DNA of 64,000 nucleotides from contig DATEMU010000013.1 of the NCBI GenBank assembly GCA_035275405.1, forward strand, positions 62,001 through 126,000, written 5' to 3'. Every line of letters starts with the position of its first letter. Positions within the stretch are counted from its first letter, which is position 1. The notes beneath the pieces are model-generated. The model was not told where the DNA came from and made no database searches. It saw nothing but the letters and a program-made list of their open reading frames with translations. Below, piece after piece: positions 9,271-17,914 of the stretch. The stretch is from Phycisphaerae bacterium (lineage in GTDB: Bacteria; Planctomycetota; Phycisphaerae; UBA1845; UTPLA1). The translations under genes and the position numbers were made by a program.

Positions 9271-10881
9271 CTAGCCCGGAAGGCCCTTGGCCTGGGCTTC
9301 CTGGAACCGACGTTGCTTAAGCTGTTCCTTGGCCTGGAACGAATCGCCGTCCGCGAAATTACGATCATACACGAAACCGAACCCGTAGCTAAACCGAAAG
9401 GCGTTCCGCAATACCGCCAAAAAGACCGCCGCCGGCGTCGTTCCCACATTCACGATATCGTTCGGCTTCAAATAGAAGTCCGGCGCCGTTCCCGCGAAGA
9501 TCGCGTCCAGGTCCAACTGAATGATCTGTTCCTCATCCTGGCTGACCCGCCGGACCAGGTCCGCCCGCGAAGGCCAGGCCAGCGGCCCGAACCCGCCCGA
9601 CGACGCAATCGCTTCCTTCACCGTCAACCGCCGGCCCGTCAGATCGTACGCCCCGGGTCGGGAAATGTTCCCCATCACATAGAACTCGCCCACCGGGCCG
9701 GGCGGAACATTGATCAGATCGAACGGCCGAATCACCACATTGTACCGCGGATCGCCCGCCAGCAACTCCTTGGTCGGAATCTCGATGATCCGAATCGCCG
9801 TGGCCAGTTCCTCCCCCGCCATTCCCTCGCCGTCCGCCGTCTCCTGCCCCGCCGGCCGCGTGGGACTCACTGCCCCGTCCTTGGTCGCCGGGCTCGGCGC
9901 AGACTCCACATTCCGAATCACCCACGAACCGGTCTCCGCATCCCACACCGGAATCTGCCGCGTCGGCTCGGGGGCTCCTTCGAGAATCCGCAACTCATCG
10001 ACAACACTCTCCGTGTCGCGCGTCGCCGCCGTCGAGGGTGTCGACGGCAGAATCTGCAATGCCGGCTCCGTCACCGCGGGCATCGTCTCCGGCGGCGGCG
10101 CGGCGCGGCTGGTTGAGGCCGGTCCACTGGACGTCTCCGACATCGTCAGAGTCCCGGACCGCCTCCCGCCGAAACGCCGAACGACACTGTCCTCTGTGGG
10201 CACAGTCGTCGGAACACCCGAGGCGCCGGGGACCGCGCCCCGTCGGAACACGTAGATCGTTCGAATCTGCGGCGGAATCCCCCCCGCGTCCGCGATCGCG
10301 CTGAGCAGTCGATAGTCCGGGTGCGGGATTTCGTACGTCCCCGCCCGCGCCACACTGCCGATGATCGAAAACCGCTGGGAGCGCGTTTCGAGCAATGTAA
10401 TCTGGACCTCCGGGTCAGGAAGAATCCCCGCCGCCCGGATCTGCTCCTTCAATTCCAACTCCAGTTCCACCGGCGTGAATCCCGCCACCTTCACCCGGCC
10501 CAGCACCGGCAACGATTCGTAACCCGAGTTGCTCAACGTAAACTGCTGCACCGTCGCCTGTCCGGGAATCAGCAGCTCGAACACCGAAATCGCGATCGTA
10601 TCCCCCGGGACAAACCGATGCTCCGTATATTCCGCCGCCAGGTCCTCCGGCTGCGGCTCTTCAGCCTCTTGAATCCCGACCGGCTCTTCGAGAATACTCA
10701 ACGACCCTCGAATCTCATTACGCTTGGGTTCGAGAAACTGACCCGTCTGCGTGGGATCGATGAGACCGTTGAGCAGCCACTGCGCGCTCTCGCCCTTTTT
10801 GCACCCGCCCGACGCCGCCACACAGGCCGCGCAAAACGCCGCGCTCACCCCGAGCACTTTGATCCGCACCGTCGCAGTCAC
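9271..10881 (-). CDS. Polysaccharide export outer-membrane lipoprotein (Wza-like, SLBB)
   Basis: 536 residues from a GTG at 10881, chosen because AAGGAG lies seven bases upstream and because it gives a clean signal peptide (VRIKVLGVSAAFCAACVAA) ending in a lipobox-like SGGC. The open frame continues upstream to 10962, but that extension lacks a ribosome site. The polysaccharide biosynthesis/export domain begins near residue 85 (HRFVPGDTIAISVFE) and is followed by SLBB segments (IIGSVARAGTYEIP; VMGNISRPGAYDLTG). Between the two SLBB regions sits a low-complexity Pro/Thr/Ser-rich linker of about 150 residues, longer than in enterobacterial Wza. The expected role is the outer-membrane exit channel working with the Wzz/BY-kinase at 1-2583. 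Confidence 0.9.
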   Translation of the reverse strand: MTATVRIKVLGVSAAFCAACVAASGGCKKGESAQWLLNGLIDPTQTGQFLEPKRNEIRGSLSILEEPVGIQEAEEPQPEDLAAEYTEHRFVPGDTIAISVFELLIPGQATVQQFTLSNSGYESLPVLGRVKVAGFTPVELELELKEQIRAAGILPDPEVQITLLETRSQRFSIIGSVARAGTYEIPHPDYRLLSAIADAGGIPPQIRTIYVFRRGAVPGASGVPTTVPTEDSVVRRFGGRRSGTLTMSETSSGPASTSRAAPPPETMPAVTEPALQILPSTPSTAATRDTESVVDELRILEGAPEPTRQIPVWDAETGSWVIRNVESAPSPATKDGAVSPTRPAGQETADGEGMAGEELATAIRIIEIPTKELLAGDPRYNVVIRPFDLINVPPGPVGEFYVMGNISRPGAYDLTGRRLTVKEAIASSGGFGPLAWPSRADLVRRVSQDEEQIIQLDLDAIFAGTAPDFYLKPNDIVNVGTTPAAVFLAVLRNAFRFSYGFGFVYDRNFADGDSFQAKEQLKQRRFQEAQAKGLPG

Positions 10882-11345
10882 ATCAACTCTCCTTGGCTGT
10901 GGCGCCCGCCGCGGCGGGTAAGGCCCAACCTGTATTTTCGCCACGCGTCCTGTTATCGACACCTTGCGGGGCCAATAAAAATCTATCCGCCTCTCTCGCG
11001 CCCAATTCCGGATGCGAATTTTTTACCGCAGGAACCGCCTATATCCACGCACTTCACGCCCCTTTGCCCGATAACGCGCCTGCTTCGGTCCGAGAACGCG
11101 GCGACCCGGATCGCCTCAATCCTGATATGCAACTCACTGCGGGCCACCCTCCCGCGCATGTCTTGCACTCCGCCACACGTTTCGCCCCCGGATCCCCTCC
11201 CCTCGGCAACTCCTGCCCCTGCCGCCTCGCAATCCGCAGCCTCGTTTCATGGCCCCCCGCCCATAGACCGATAGCCTCTAGGGCGGCCTCGTCTGTAGCG
11301 TTCCGAATGTAGCGGCCGGCGCCCCTGCCGTCCGTTGAACATACG
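10882..11345. other. Intergenic region between divergent genes
   Basis: 464 bases without a convincing gene. It must hold the promoter of the leftward exopolysaccharide/exosortase operon and that of the rightward acyltransferase. Two AT-rich islands, near 10970-10985 (CCAATAAAAATC) and 11020-11032, stand out from the GC-rich background, but I could not fix a -35/-10 pair with good spacing. Confidence 0.5.
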
Positions 11346-11351
11346 GTGCCC

Positions 11352-12062
11352 ATGACCTCTGAAATCGTCATCCTCGGAGCCGGCGGCCACGGCCGCGTCG
11401 TCCTCGATATCCTCCTCCAGGCCGCGCGCCACAAACCCGTCGGCTTCCTCGACAACAACACCGCCCTGCACGGCCGCCGCATCGACGGTCTGCCCGTCCT
11501 CGGCGACATCTCCTGCCTCGCCGGACTCCGCGAGCGCGGCATCCACGGCGCCATCGTCGCCATCGGCGACAACGGCATCCGCCGCGCCATGGGGGAGCAA
11601 ATCGAACAGTGCGGCCTGGAACTCTGCAGCGCCGTCCACCCCTCCGCGCAGCTCGCGACGAATGCCACGTTCGGCAAGGGCGTCGTCATCGCGGCCGGCG
11701 CACTCGTCTGCGCGCACTGCCAGATCGGCGACTACGCCATCCTCAACACCGGATGCATCGTCGACCACGAATCCATGATCGGAACCGCCGTCCACATCTG
11801 CCCCGGCGTCCGCCTCGCCGGTCACGTCGTCATCGAATCCGGCGCCTTCGTCGGAATCGGCGCGACCGTCGTACAGAACGTCCGCATCGGCTTCGAGTCC
11901 GTCGTCGGCGCCGGCGCGGTCGTCATCGCCGATGTTGACCCCATGACCACGGTCGTCGGCGTCCCCGCCCGCGCCGTCAAAGACGCCCCCAGCGCCGGCG
12001 AATTCGCCTCGCTGTTGGCCCCCTCCATCAACCGCGGCAACGCCGTGCACATCAGCGCGTAA
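11352..12062 (+). CDS. NeuD/PglD-family sugar O-/N-acyltransferase
   Basis: 236 residues. The N-terminus has a small Rossmann-like nucleotide-sugar binding domain starting IVILGAGGHGRVVLD, the signature of the NeuD/PglD/VioB group. From about residue 95 it forms a left-handed beta-helix of hexapeptide repeats (ATFGKGVVIAAGALVCAHC, then IGDYAILNTGCIVDHES and IGTAVHICPGVRLAG), including the conserved VDHE histidine that acts as catalytic base in this family. It ends with the family-typical VVGVPARAVK. It should acetylate an amino- or deoxy-sugar used for a surface glycan, which fits the polysaccharide export operon running the other way. A GTG two codons upstream (11346) is an alternative start. 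Confidence 0.9.
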   Translation: MTSEIVILGAGGHGRVVLDILLQAARHKPVGFLDNNTALHGRRIDGLPVLGDISCLAGLRERGIHGAIVAIGDNGIRRAMGEQIEQCGLELCSAVHPSAQLATNATFGKGVVIAAGALVCAHCQIGDYAILNTGCIVDHESMIGTAVHICPGVRLAGHVVIESGAFVGIGATVVQNVRIGFESVVGAGAVVIADVDPMTTVVGVPARAVKDAPSAGEFASLLAPSINRGNAVHISA

Positions 12063-12259
12063 TGTCCATCATCAATACCATTTGGGCCCCACCCCAAGCT
12101 GGGCCTACAGATTCACCGTCCTTAATAAATACCCCCTAGCTGCGTCTACAGAGCTATGAGGGTGTAAACTCTACGCGGGGCTTGGGTCCGAGCCGGAGGC
12201 TCAACGCCGGCAGGTGAGATTGGCCCCCGATCATCCCTTGACCGTTTTTGGAGGTTGCC

Positions 12260-14356
12260 ATGACTCGTTGGTTTTTCTTCATCACTTGCGTGTGTGTCTT
12301 TGCCGCGCCGGTTCATTCGGAAGAACTCAAATCTACCCGGATCGCGCTCTTCAATTCCGGCGTCGGTTTCTTTGAGGCAGCCTGTACCGTCGACGGCGAC
12401 GACACGGCTGAACTCACCTTCCGCGTCGATCAGATCAACGACATTCTCAAGAGCCTCATCCTCCGCGACCTGGATGGCGGCACGATCGCTGCGGTGCAAT
12501 ATCCGTCACGCGATCCCATCGAGAAATCATTGAAGTCCTTCGGCGTGGATATCTCCGGCAAGCCCACGTTAGCGAACCTCCTCGACCAGCTCCGCGGCGT
12601 TAAAGTCGAAGTCCTGGCCGCGACGCCGGTCATCGGCCAAATCTTCGGAGTGGAGAAGCGCAAGACCATTACCGCTCAGCAAACGGTCATCGAGCGCGAC
12701 GTTCTCACCATCATGACGGATACCGGCTTGCGCAGCTTCGAACTAGTCGATGTCGCGGGCGTGAAGATCCTGGACCCCAAAGTAGAAGGCGAACTGAATA
12801 AAGCGCTGAACACCCTGGCCCTGGCTCACGACGCCGACAAGAAGGCCGTTACTTTGAACTTTGCCGGCAAAGGCAAACGGCGAGTACTGGTCAGTTATAT
12901 CCTGGAGACTCCAGTCTGGAAGACGAGCTACCGGCTCGGACTGACCAAGGACAAGAAGCCCTTTCTACAAGGTTGGGCCATGGTCGACAACGCGACAGAA
13001 CAAGATTGGGAAAACGTAAAACTGAGCCTCATTTCCGGTCGTCCGATCAGCTTCTCAATGGACCTCTACGAACCGCTGTACATCGAGCGACCCGAGGAAC
13101 AACTGGCACTCTACGGCTCAATCCGACCGCCGGAGTACGAAGAGTCGGAAAAAGATGAAGTGTACGCCGACGCCCATGCTGGTAGACAAGGTGGTGGCGG
13201 AGGAGGTGGGGGTGGAGGCTTGTTCCGTTCTGGTGAGCGGCAGAATCAACAGGGCGGATTAGCAGGTGGGCGATTCGTGCGTGGGACTGAACTGATGAGT
13301 AAGGAAGATGCTCCAGGGGAAGTCGGCGCTGAAGAGTTCCTCGCGAACATGCTTCGCCCCGGTCAAACCGGAGTTTTATCCGTCGCCTCGGCCCAATCCG
13401 CCGGCGAGTTATTCGAATACGCCATCAAATCGCCGGTCTCGCTAAAGCGTCAGCAATCCGCCATGCTTCCCATCGTCACCGAGGAAATCGACGGCAACAA
13501 ACTCTCCGTCTTCAATCCCGCATCCCACCCCAAGCATCCGCTCAACGCTGTCAAGCTAAAAAACACCAGCAAGCTCTTCCTCATGCAAGGACCGGTCACG
13601 GTCTTTGACGGCGGCGTTTATGCCGGCGACGCCAAGTTGCCTGACCTTCGGGCCGACGAGGAGCGGTTGGTGGGTTACGCCTTGGACCTGACTACGGTCG
13701 TGGACATGGATCGCGCCTCAATTCCGGAAGAGATTACGCAGATTCGTATTCTCAAGGGCACAATGATTATTCAGCGCAAGTACCTGGACGAGCGTACCTA
13801 TACCGTGCGAAACAAGGGCGACACGGCCAAGACCGTGATCCTCGAACAAGACGCCGGGAATGACTGGACACTCGTCGAACCGAAGGAGCCTTACGAAAAA
13901 GCGGGCACCCTGTTGCGCTTCAAACTCGACGTACCACCGGGCAAGTCTCAAACGCTGAAAGTTCGGCTCGTAAACGCCCGCGAGGAGCAGCTTGTCCTAT
14001 CGAACCTCGGGGGCGAGCAGATTGAGATTTACCTGCGAATGAAAGTGATCAGCGAGGCGATGAAGCAGGCCTTAACCAGGATCGTTCACTTGAGATCTGC
14101 GCTGGATCAGACTCGCCGCCAAATGGAGTCGCTGACCAACGATTTCAATACCATCTCCACTGAACAGTCCCGAATCCGCGAGAACATGAAGGTGCTCTCG
14201 CAAACCAGCGACGTCTATCGCCGTTATGAGAAGAAATTCGACGAGCAGGAAACCGATATCGAAAAGCTCCGCGGGGACCTGGTCAAGCTCCGCGACCAGG
14301 AGCAGAAGCAACTTGGGGAATTGGAGCAGTTCTTATTGTCCTTGGAGGCACAGTAG
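12260..14356 (+). CDS. Exported DUF4139-like protein with Gly-rich loop and C-terminal coiled coil
   Basis: 698 residues from the ATG at 12260, which has GGAGG five bases upstream; a Met four codons earlier lacks such a site. A signal peptide (WFFFITCVCVFAAPVHS) precedes a beta-rich region that I associate with the DUF4139/mucoidy-inhibitor-like group (TSYRLGLTKDKKPFLQGWAM, near residues 225-245). A glycine run of about ten residues within residues 310-325 forms a flexible loop. The last 110 residues or so are helical and charged, likely a coiled coil (LRSALDQTRRQMESL...). Function is unknown; an extracytoplasmic structural or assembly role is only a guess. It stands alone between an acyltransferase and a small-gene cluster. 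Confidence 0.7.
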   Translation: MTRWFFFITCVCVFAAPVHSEELKSTRIALFNSGVGFFEAACTVDGDDTAELTFRVDQINDILKSLILRDLDGGTIAAVQYPSRDPIEKSLKSFGVDISGKPTLANLLDQLRGVKVEVLAATPVIGQIFGVEKRKTITAQQTVIERDVLTIMTDTGLRSFELVDVAGVKILDPKVEGELNKALNTLALAHDADKKAVTLNFAGKGKRRVLVSYILETPVWKTSYRLGLTKDKKPFLQGWAMVDNATEQDWENVKLSLISGRPISFSMDLYEPLYIERPEEQLALYGSIRPPEYEESEKDEVYADAHAGRQGGGGGGGGGGLFRSGERQNQQGGLAGGRFVRGTELMSKEDAPGEVGAEEFLANMLRPGQTGVLSVASAQSAGELFEYAIKSPVSLKRQQSAMLPIVTEEIDGNKLSVFNPASHPKHPLNAVKLKNTSKLFLMQGPVTVFDGGVYAGDAKLPDLRADEERLVGYALDLTTVVDMDRASIPEEITQIRILKGTMIIQRKYLDERTYTVRNKGDTAKTVILEQDAGNDWTLVEPKEPYEKAGTLLRFKLDVPPGKSQTLKVRLVNAREEQLVLSNLGGEQIEIYLRMKVISEAMKQALTRIVHLRSALDQTRRQMESLTNDFNTISTEQSRIRENMKVLSQTSDVYRRYEKKFDEQETDIEKLRGDLVKLRDQEQKQLGELEQFLLSLEAQ

Positions 14357-14495
14357 CGTTGCCTGGCGCTACTACGCCCAGGATTCCTGAGCCTCCGACT
14401 GCGAAATAACTGCCGAGACCCGGAGTGCACCGGCACGCAGCGCCCCATCCCTCACGGACGAACCGAGATCAAGTCGCAGTCTGGAATTTCCGCCT

Positions 14496-14942
14496 TTAAT
14501 CCGGCGCGATCCACCGCATATGCAACAGCGGATATGGCCGCCCCTGATCATCCAATTCCGATCGCCGTTCCACGACGAAGCCGCACGCCTCATAGAACGC
14601 GCGGGCGGAGGAGTTCTGCTCGTTGACATCCACCGTCAGCACCGCGTGCCGTGCCTGGGCATGCTGGACCAGGCGACGACCGGCCCCGCGGCGATGATAC
14701 TCCGGCGCAAGGAAAAGCGACTGCATAGTACCGCCGGACATCCCCATGAATCCCATGATCGCGTCCGCATCGTCGCGGATGACCCAGAACTCCGTCTCGT
14801 CGGACGCCAGGTAATCCCGCACCTGCGGGATCATGGACTGGATTTCCTGCTCCGGTACGAATGTGTGGGTCGCCCGAACGGACCGCAGCCAGATGTCGAG
14901 AAGACTCTCGCCGTCTGTCAGTTTCGCCCGCCGGATGGTCAT
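14496..14942 (-). CDS. GNAT family N-acetyltransferase
   Basis: 148 residues with a standard GNAT fold: an N-terminal TIRRAKLTDGESLLDIW, the acetyl-CoA binding motif LFLAPEYHRRGAGRRLVQHA near residues 76-95, and the C-terminal VNEQNSSARAFYEACGFV. It resembles the YjaB-type acetyltransferases, whose substrates are mostly unknown. It starts three bases after the stop of the 92-residue protein upstream, so the two are probably co-transcribed. Confidence 0.88.
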   Translation of the reverse strand: MTIRRAKLTDGESLLDIWLRSVRATHTFVPEQEIQSMIPQVRDYLASDETEFWVIRDDADAIMGFMGMSGGTMQSLFLAPEYHRRGAGRRLVQHAQARHAVLTVDVNEQNSSARAFYEACGFVVERRSELDDQGRPYPLLHMRWIAPD

Positions 14943-14945
14943 GGC

Positions 14946-15224
14946 CTATGCGTCTCTCGTGGGGTACTTCAAAGCGTTTTCCAGTTCCTCATCATCAATT
15001 TCTGTGCCGTCAACGAACTTCGCGGCAACTCGCTTTTGCGCTTCGGGCACAACGAGCGAGAGCGCAATCTTTTGGCGGAGATAGGTCGCCAACAAATAAT
15101 TCGGCAGCTCGGCCACGGGCGTATTCCAGCCGCGTTTGCACCGCTCGATCAAGCCGGACTCGAAGCCTGGGTCGACCCACGGCCCCTCAACGTCGGCGAC
15201 TGTGGCAGGTTGTTCGCGATTCAT
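14946..15224 (-). CDS. Small protein resembling contact-dependent inhibition immunity (CdiI-like)
   Basis: 92 residues from the ATG at 15224 (MNREQP). The central pattern, with a Cys/Arg-rich GLIERCKRGWNTPVAELPN followed by YLRQKIALSLVVPEA and a terminal acidic EIDDEELENALK, recalls small immunity proteins of the CdiI_2 type found beside toxin systems. This is by-eye similarity, not a search result. No large CdiA/Rhs-type toxin is visible in the window. It is followed after three bases by the GNAT gene. It could simply be an unrelated conserved hypothetical. Confidence 0.55.
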   Translation of the reverse strand: MNREQPATVADVEGPWVDPGFESGLIERCKRGWNTPVAELPNYLLATYLRQKIALSLVVPEAQKRVAAKFVDGTEIDDEELENALKYPTRDA

Positions 15225-15389
15225 AGTCACTAAGCGTACCGCCCGCCCCATCAAAGTCGCCCCCCGCTTCGACCGCTGACGTCATACCGTCGCCGCGCGA
15301 CGACTCAGCTTGCTTCTTGATGGCATCACCATCGTGGGTTTCAATAAATCTAGAGCCCGCGGACATAGAATATTGGCAAGAGGTCGGCC

Positions 15390-15605
15390 ATGGTTAGACA
15401 ACTTACTGACGAGGAGCTTCGCGACAGGGCACTGGAGCTATTGACCGAAAACCTCGGCCCTGGCCAGACAATGCGGTTCCTGAGCTGGCTCCGTCAAACG
15501 CCCAGAGACTATCAGGCCTGGCGGGATGCCCACTTTCAGGGATTTACCGCCGAAGACCTGATCGCGCAAATGCGCGCCATCGAATCCGCTTCGCCCAAGC
15601 AATAA
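15390..15605 (+). CDS. Small conserved-looking hypothetical protein
   Basis: 71 residues, mostly helical by composition, beginning MVRQLTDEELRDRAL and containing FLSWLRQTPRDYQAWR. An AGAGG lies upstream of the ATG. The reading frame is free of compositional oddities and is not a shadow of another gene, so I believe it is real. No function can be assigned. It sits alone on the plus strand among leftward small genes. Confidence 0.55.
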   Translation: MVRQLTDEELRDRALELLTENLGPGQTMRFLSWLRQTPRDYQAWRDAHFQGFTAEDLIAQMRAIESASPKQ

Positions 15606-15633
15606 CCCCGTCCTTGGCGCCCAGGAATTCGAT

Positions 15634-16116
15634 TCATAATCTCTCCGTCGTCGATGCGACATAGTGATCGATATCGATTCTGATTCCAAGCGCCGTCGCG
15701 CGCTGCCGAATAGTGCGTGGCAACGACGGCGGGTGTGGCGTCGAACCGGAGGAAAAACAGAAAAAATCGATGTTGACGCCCTCACGGCGGAGTGCGGCAA
15801 TGGCTTTCGCCTTCGGCTCCAGTTGGGAAAGTAGCCACTCAAGATGAACAGATAGCCGAGGCGACTTCACCCAACGCTCGGAAGTCATGGCCCACATCCC
15901 GCCGCGATAGGGCGAATATTCCATAACCTTGCCCTTGCGGGTTCGGCCCAGCCGCGGTTCGCCGTCTCGATGTGTCCGATCTGCAGGCAAGCGCAGCGCC
16001 AACTTGACGGTTAGCGGATCTAGAGCCGAACCGTAGAATCGAACGGAGGCGTGCGCATGATCGAAAATACGCTTCGGCACGTACAGCTTTCCTCCAACGG
16101 CAATACGGACAGACAT
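15634..16116 (-). CDS. DUF4279-like protein
   Basis: 160 residues starting at MSVRIAV (ATG at 16116; AAGGA abuts it and GGCGG lies further upstream). The layout matches DUF4279: an early SVRFYGSALDPLTVK, a central short motif around YRGGMWAMTSE, a helix HLEWLLSQLEPKAKAI, and a C-terminal IRIDIDHY. DUF4279 proteins are frequent near polymorphic toxin/immunity gene clusters, but no biochemical function is known. Convergent with the 71-residue gene, separated by 28 bases. Confidence 0.7.
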   Translation of the reverse strand: MSVRIAVGGKLYVPKRIFDHAHASVRFYGSALDPLTVKLALRLPADRTHRDGEPRLGRTRKGKVMEYSPYRGGMWAMTSERWVKSPRLSVHLEWLLSQLEPKAKAIAALRREGVNIDFFCFSSGSTPHPPSLPRTIRQRATALGIRIDIDHYVASTTERL

Positions 16117-16220
16117 TCCTTGGCCGCCTTGCGGCCGGGCACGGTTGCATTCTAACAAGGACGGCTTGGCCGGGCCGGTGTACTTCACTGCGGGAATATG
16201 GCAGCGCGAACGCGGAGCAA

Positions 16221-16571
16221 CTACTCTTCGATGCTTGCCTCCCAACCGTCGTAATAGCCGCCGAACTTGTCAGCCAGCGCGCTCATCCAATCCGACGTGG
16301 CGAACACGCCTTCTTCCGATGGCACGGCGTGCGTTTCCGCGATGCTCGTGTACTCTCGCGGGCCGAAAAGGCGCTCCCAAAGCGATAGCCGCGGAGCGCG
16401 ATCCACCCGAACGTTCCGGTAGCCTCCGGCTTCCAATTCCCTCGCCGCCGACTTTGCGGCATCCAGCGACCTGAAGTACAGGTAGTGAATGGTGTGCGCC
16501 GGCTTGCTCAGGTCCGAACCGTGCGCAGCCAGTGCTTTCAAAACCTCTCGATCTCCGTCACGACTTACCAT
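16221..16571 (-). CDS. RraB-like protein (ribonuclease E inhibitor fold)
   Basis: 116 residues from the ATG at 16571; an in-frame GTG at 16586 would add five residues. The pattern GDREVLKALAAHGSDLSKP, then HYLYFRSLDAAKSAARELEA, and the closing SALADKFGGYYDGWEASIEE matches the RraB superfamily (regulator of ribonuclease activity B, also found as an immunity-type domain). In enterobacteria RraB binds RNase E; in a planctomycete with this gene context an immunity or regulatory role is equally possible. Confidence 0.72.
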   Translation of the reverse strand: MVSRDGDREVLKALAAHGSDLSKPAHTIHYLYFRSLDAAKSAARELEAGGYRNVRVDRAPRLSLWERLFGPREYTSIAETHAVPSEEGVFATSDWMSALADKFGGYYDGWEASIEE

Positions 16572-16598
16572 GTCAAGGTGCCCCACGATGCGTAGCCG

Positions 16599-16922
16599 CT
16601 AGTGCGCTTTCGACAGCAGAATGACCGGCCTCGACCCGTCATCCCACTGCGAAGCAAAGTACGCATACCCACCCTGGGATTGACCCAAGTACACCTTCTG
16701 GTCCGGCTCCGCAAGGTGCGGCTGAATTTCCCTCTTCCACTCGACGAAACAGTCGGCCTCGGGCACCCAGCGCAGGGGTGCGCCCACGTCCGCCATGACG
16801 AACCTCACCGGACCCGCGCGAAGCAGATCACGAATTTCATCGACGCCGACATCGCCGACGCGCTTGGCCTCCCCATGAGGCGTCGTGAGGCGAGAGAGCG
16901 GCAGCTTAGTGATGCCTTTCAT
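16599..16922 (-). CDS. Small hypothetical protein in immunity-like cluster
   Basis: 107 residues from the ATG at 16922 (MKGITKLPLS); an upstream GTG at 16937 is also possible. The sequence has alternating hydrophobic strands (PVRFVMADVGAPLRWVP; QKVYLGQSQGGYAYFASQW) typical of a small cytoplasmic alpha/beta protein. I do not recognise the family. It lies 27 bases upstream of the RraB-like gene on the same strand, so they are likely co-transcribed. Confidence 0.5.
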   Translation of the reverse strand: MKGITKLPLSRLTTPHGEAKRVGDVGVDEIRDLLRAGPVRFVMADVGAPLRWVPEADCFVEWKREIQPHLAEPDQKVYLGQSQGGYAYFASQWDDGSRPVILLSKAH

Positions 16923-17066
16923 TCCGCCTGATAACACTAGATGGTTCCGTCAAACGACACAAATACGCCCTGGAGACCCTCTAACAGCTACCGATTGTAC
17001 GTTTCCCTCGACTCAAGCCCCTTTCCCCCTGCCCGCCTGTTCCCCTGCTCAGGTTCCCGCCCGTCC

Positions 17067-17097
17067 CCTCAGGCCTCAAGCCTCAGGCCTCAGGCCT
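17067..17097. repeat. Heptamer tandem array (CCTCARG, four units)
   Basis: Four head-to-tail 7-base units, three CCTCAGG and one CCTCAAG, followed by CCT and a T run. A nearly identical array occurs in the opposite orientation inside pyrC at 47896-47929. The palindromic AGGCCT junctions could also pair as a weak hairpin ahead of the T6 run, so a terminator role is possible but secondary. Confidence 0.85.
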
Positions 17098-17320
17098 TTT
17101 TTACAGGGAGCGCTGAGCACGAGTACGGTTCAGAGGAAAAATAAGGCGGACGGACCGCCCCCTTTCTCTAGCTTACGGCCTACGCCTAAGGGCGAACGGC
17201 TTTAGCCCTCGGCTCGCAAGATCGGAGATTCTCCGCCCATGCGTCGAAATCCTGGGAAAGTCAAGTTTATCGGGCTGATTCAACCACTTGTTTTTTTTCC
17301 CGCCGCGCCCCCCGCCGGCC

Positions 17321-17470
17321 GTTCCGTCTTGTTCCGTCTCGTACCACCAAACAAAAAAACGCTGCCTCACGTTTGCGCTCCTTTGCGGCCAATTGCGCTT
17401 CAAAAAATATCTGCGCCCATCGGCGTCATCTGTGGACCCGTTTTCCGCTTAGTTCCGCTTAGTTTCGCCC
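17321..17470. repeat. Mosaic of decamer-period imperfect repeats
   Basis: Successive ten-base near-repeats fill this gene-free stretch: GTTCCGTCTT/GTTCCGTCTC at 17321-17340; GTTTGCGCTC, CTTTGCGGCC and AATTGCGCTT at 17371-17400; ATCTGCGCCC, ATCGGCGTC and ATCTGTGG near 17409-17435; and TTCCGCTTAG twice at 17443-17462. The whole gap from 16923 to 17536 carries no gene I can support. Only the last bases before 17537 (GGAGG) are clearly functional, as the ribosome site of the next gene. Confidence 0.7.
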
Positions 17471-17536
17471 CCCTTACCCCCCTCTGGGGTACCCGCCCGC
17501 CGATCGTTACAATCCGTCAGGAATGGAGGTGGCACG

Positions 17537-17896
17537 ATGAGCCAGAACACTGCCAGTCTTGAATCAGAACTAAACACCACGATCCAGAAAGGCGAGATCA
17601 TGGCCGCCTTCGAAAAATACTACGCCGACGACGTCGTCATGCAGGAAAACAACGAGCAGCCCTGTACCGGCAAGCTCGCCAACCGCGCCCGCGAGCAGGC
17701 CTTCGTCGATTCCGTCGCCCAGGTCCACGGCATCAAGGTGGTCAACAGCGCGGTCAACGGCGACGTCGCCTTCTCGGAATGGCTCCTCGACGTGACCTTT
17801 CGCAATGGCCAGCGGGCGAAAATGGCCCAGGTCGCCGTCCGCCGCTGGAAAAATGATCGCGTCGTGCACGAGCGGTTCTATTACAACAAGGGCTGA
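17537..17896 (+). CDS. SnoaL-like / NTF2-fold protein
   Basis: 119 residues from an ATG with GGAGG seven bases upstream. The order of elements (an N-terminal helix with EIMAAFEKYYADDVVMQEN, then GKLANRAREQAFVDSV and the strands VAFSEWLLDVTFRNG...QVAVRRWKNDRVVHERFYY) matches the SnoaL/NTF2-like superfamily. These are small cone-shaped dimers that may be enzymes or binding proteins. It is followed after 18 bases by the Rieske-flavodoxin fusion, with which it is probably co-transcribed. Confidence 0.82.
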   Translation: MSQNTASLESELNTTIQKGEIMAAFEKYYADDVVMQENNEQPCTGKLANRAREQAFVDSVAQVHGIKVVNSAVNGDVAFSEWLLDVTFRNGQRAKMAQVAVRRWKNDRVVHERFYYNKG

Positions 17897-17914
17897 TTCG
17901 CAGGAGCCCCTCTC

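Noticed and set aside
17067-17097. CRISPR-like repeat
   Set aside because: The units are contiguous heptamers without spacers, and no cas gene is present.
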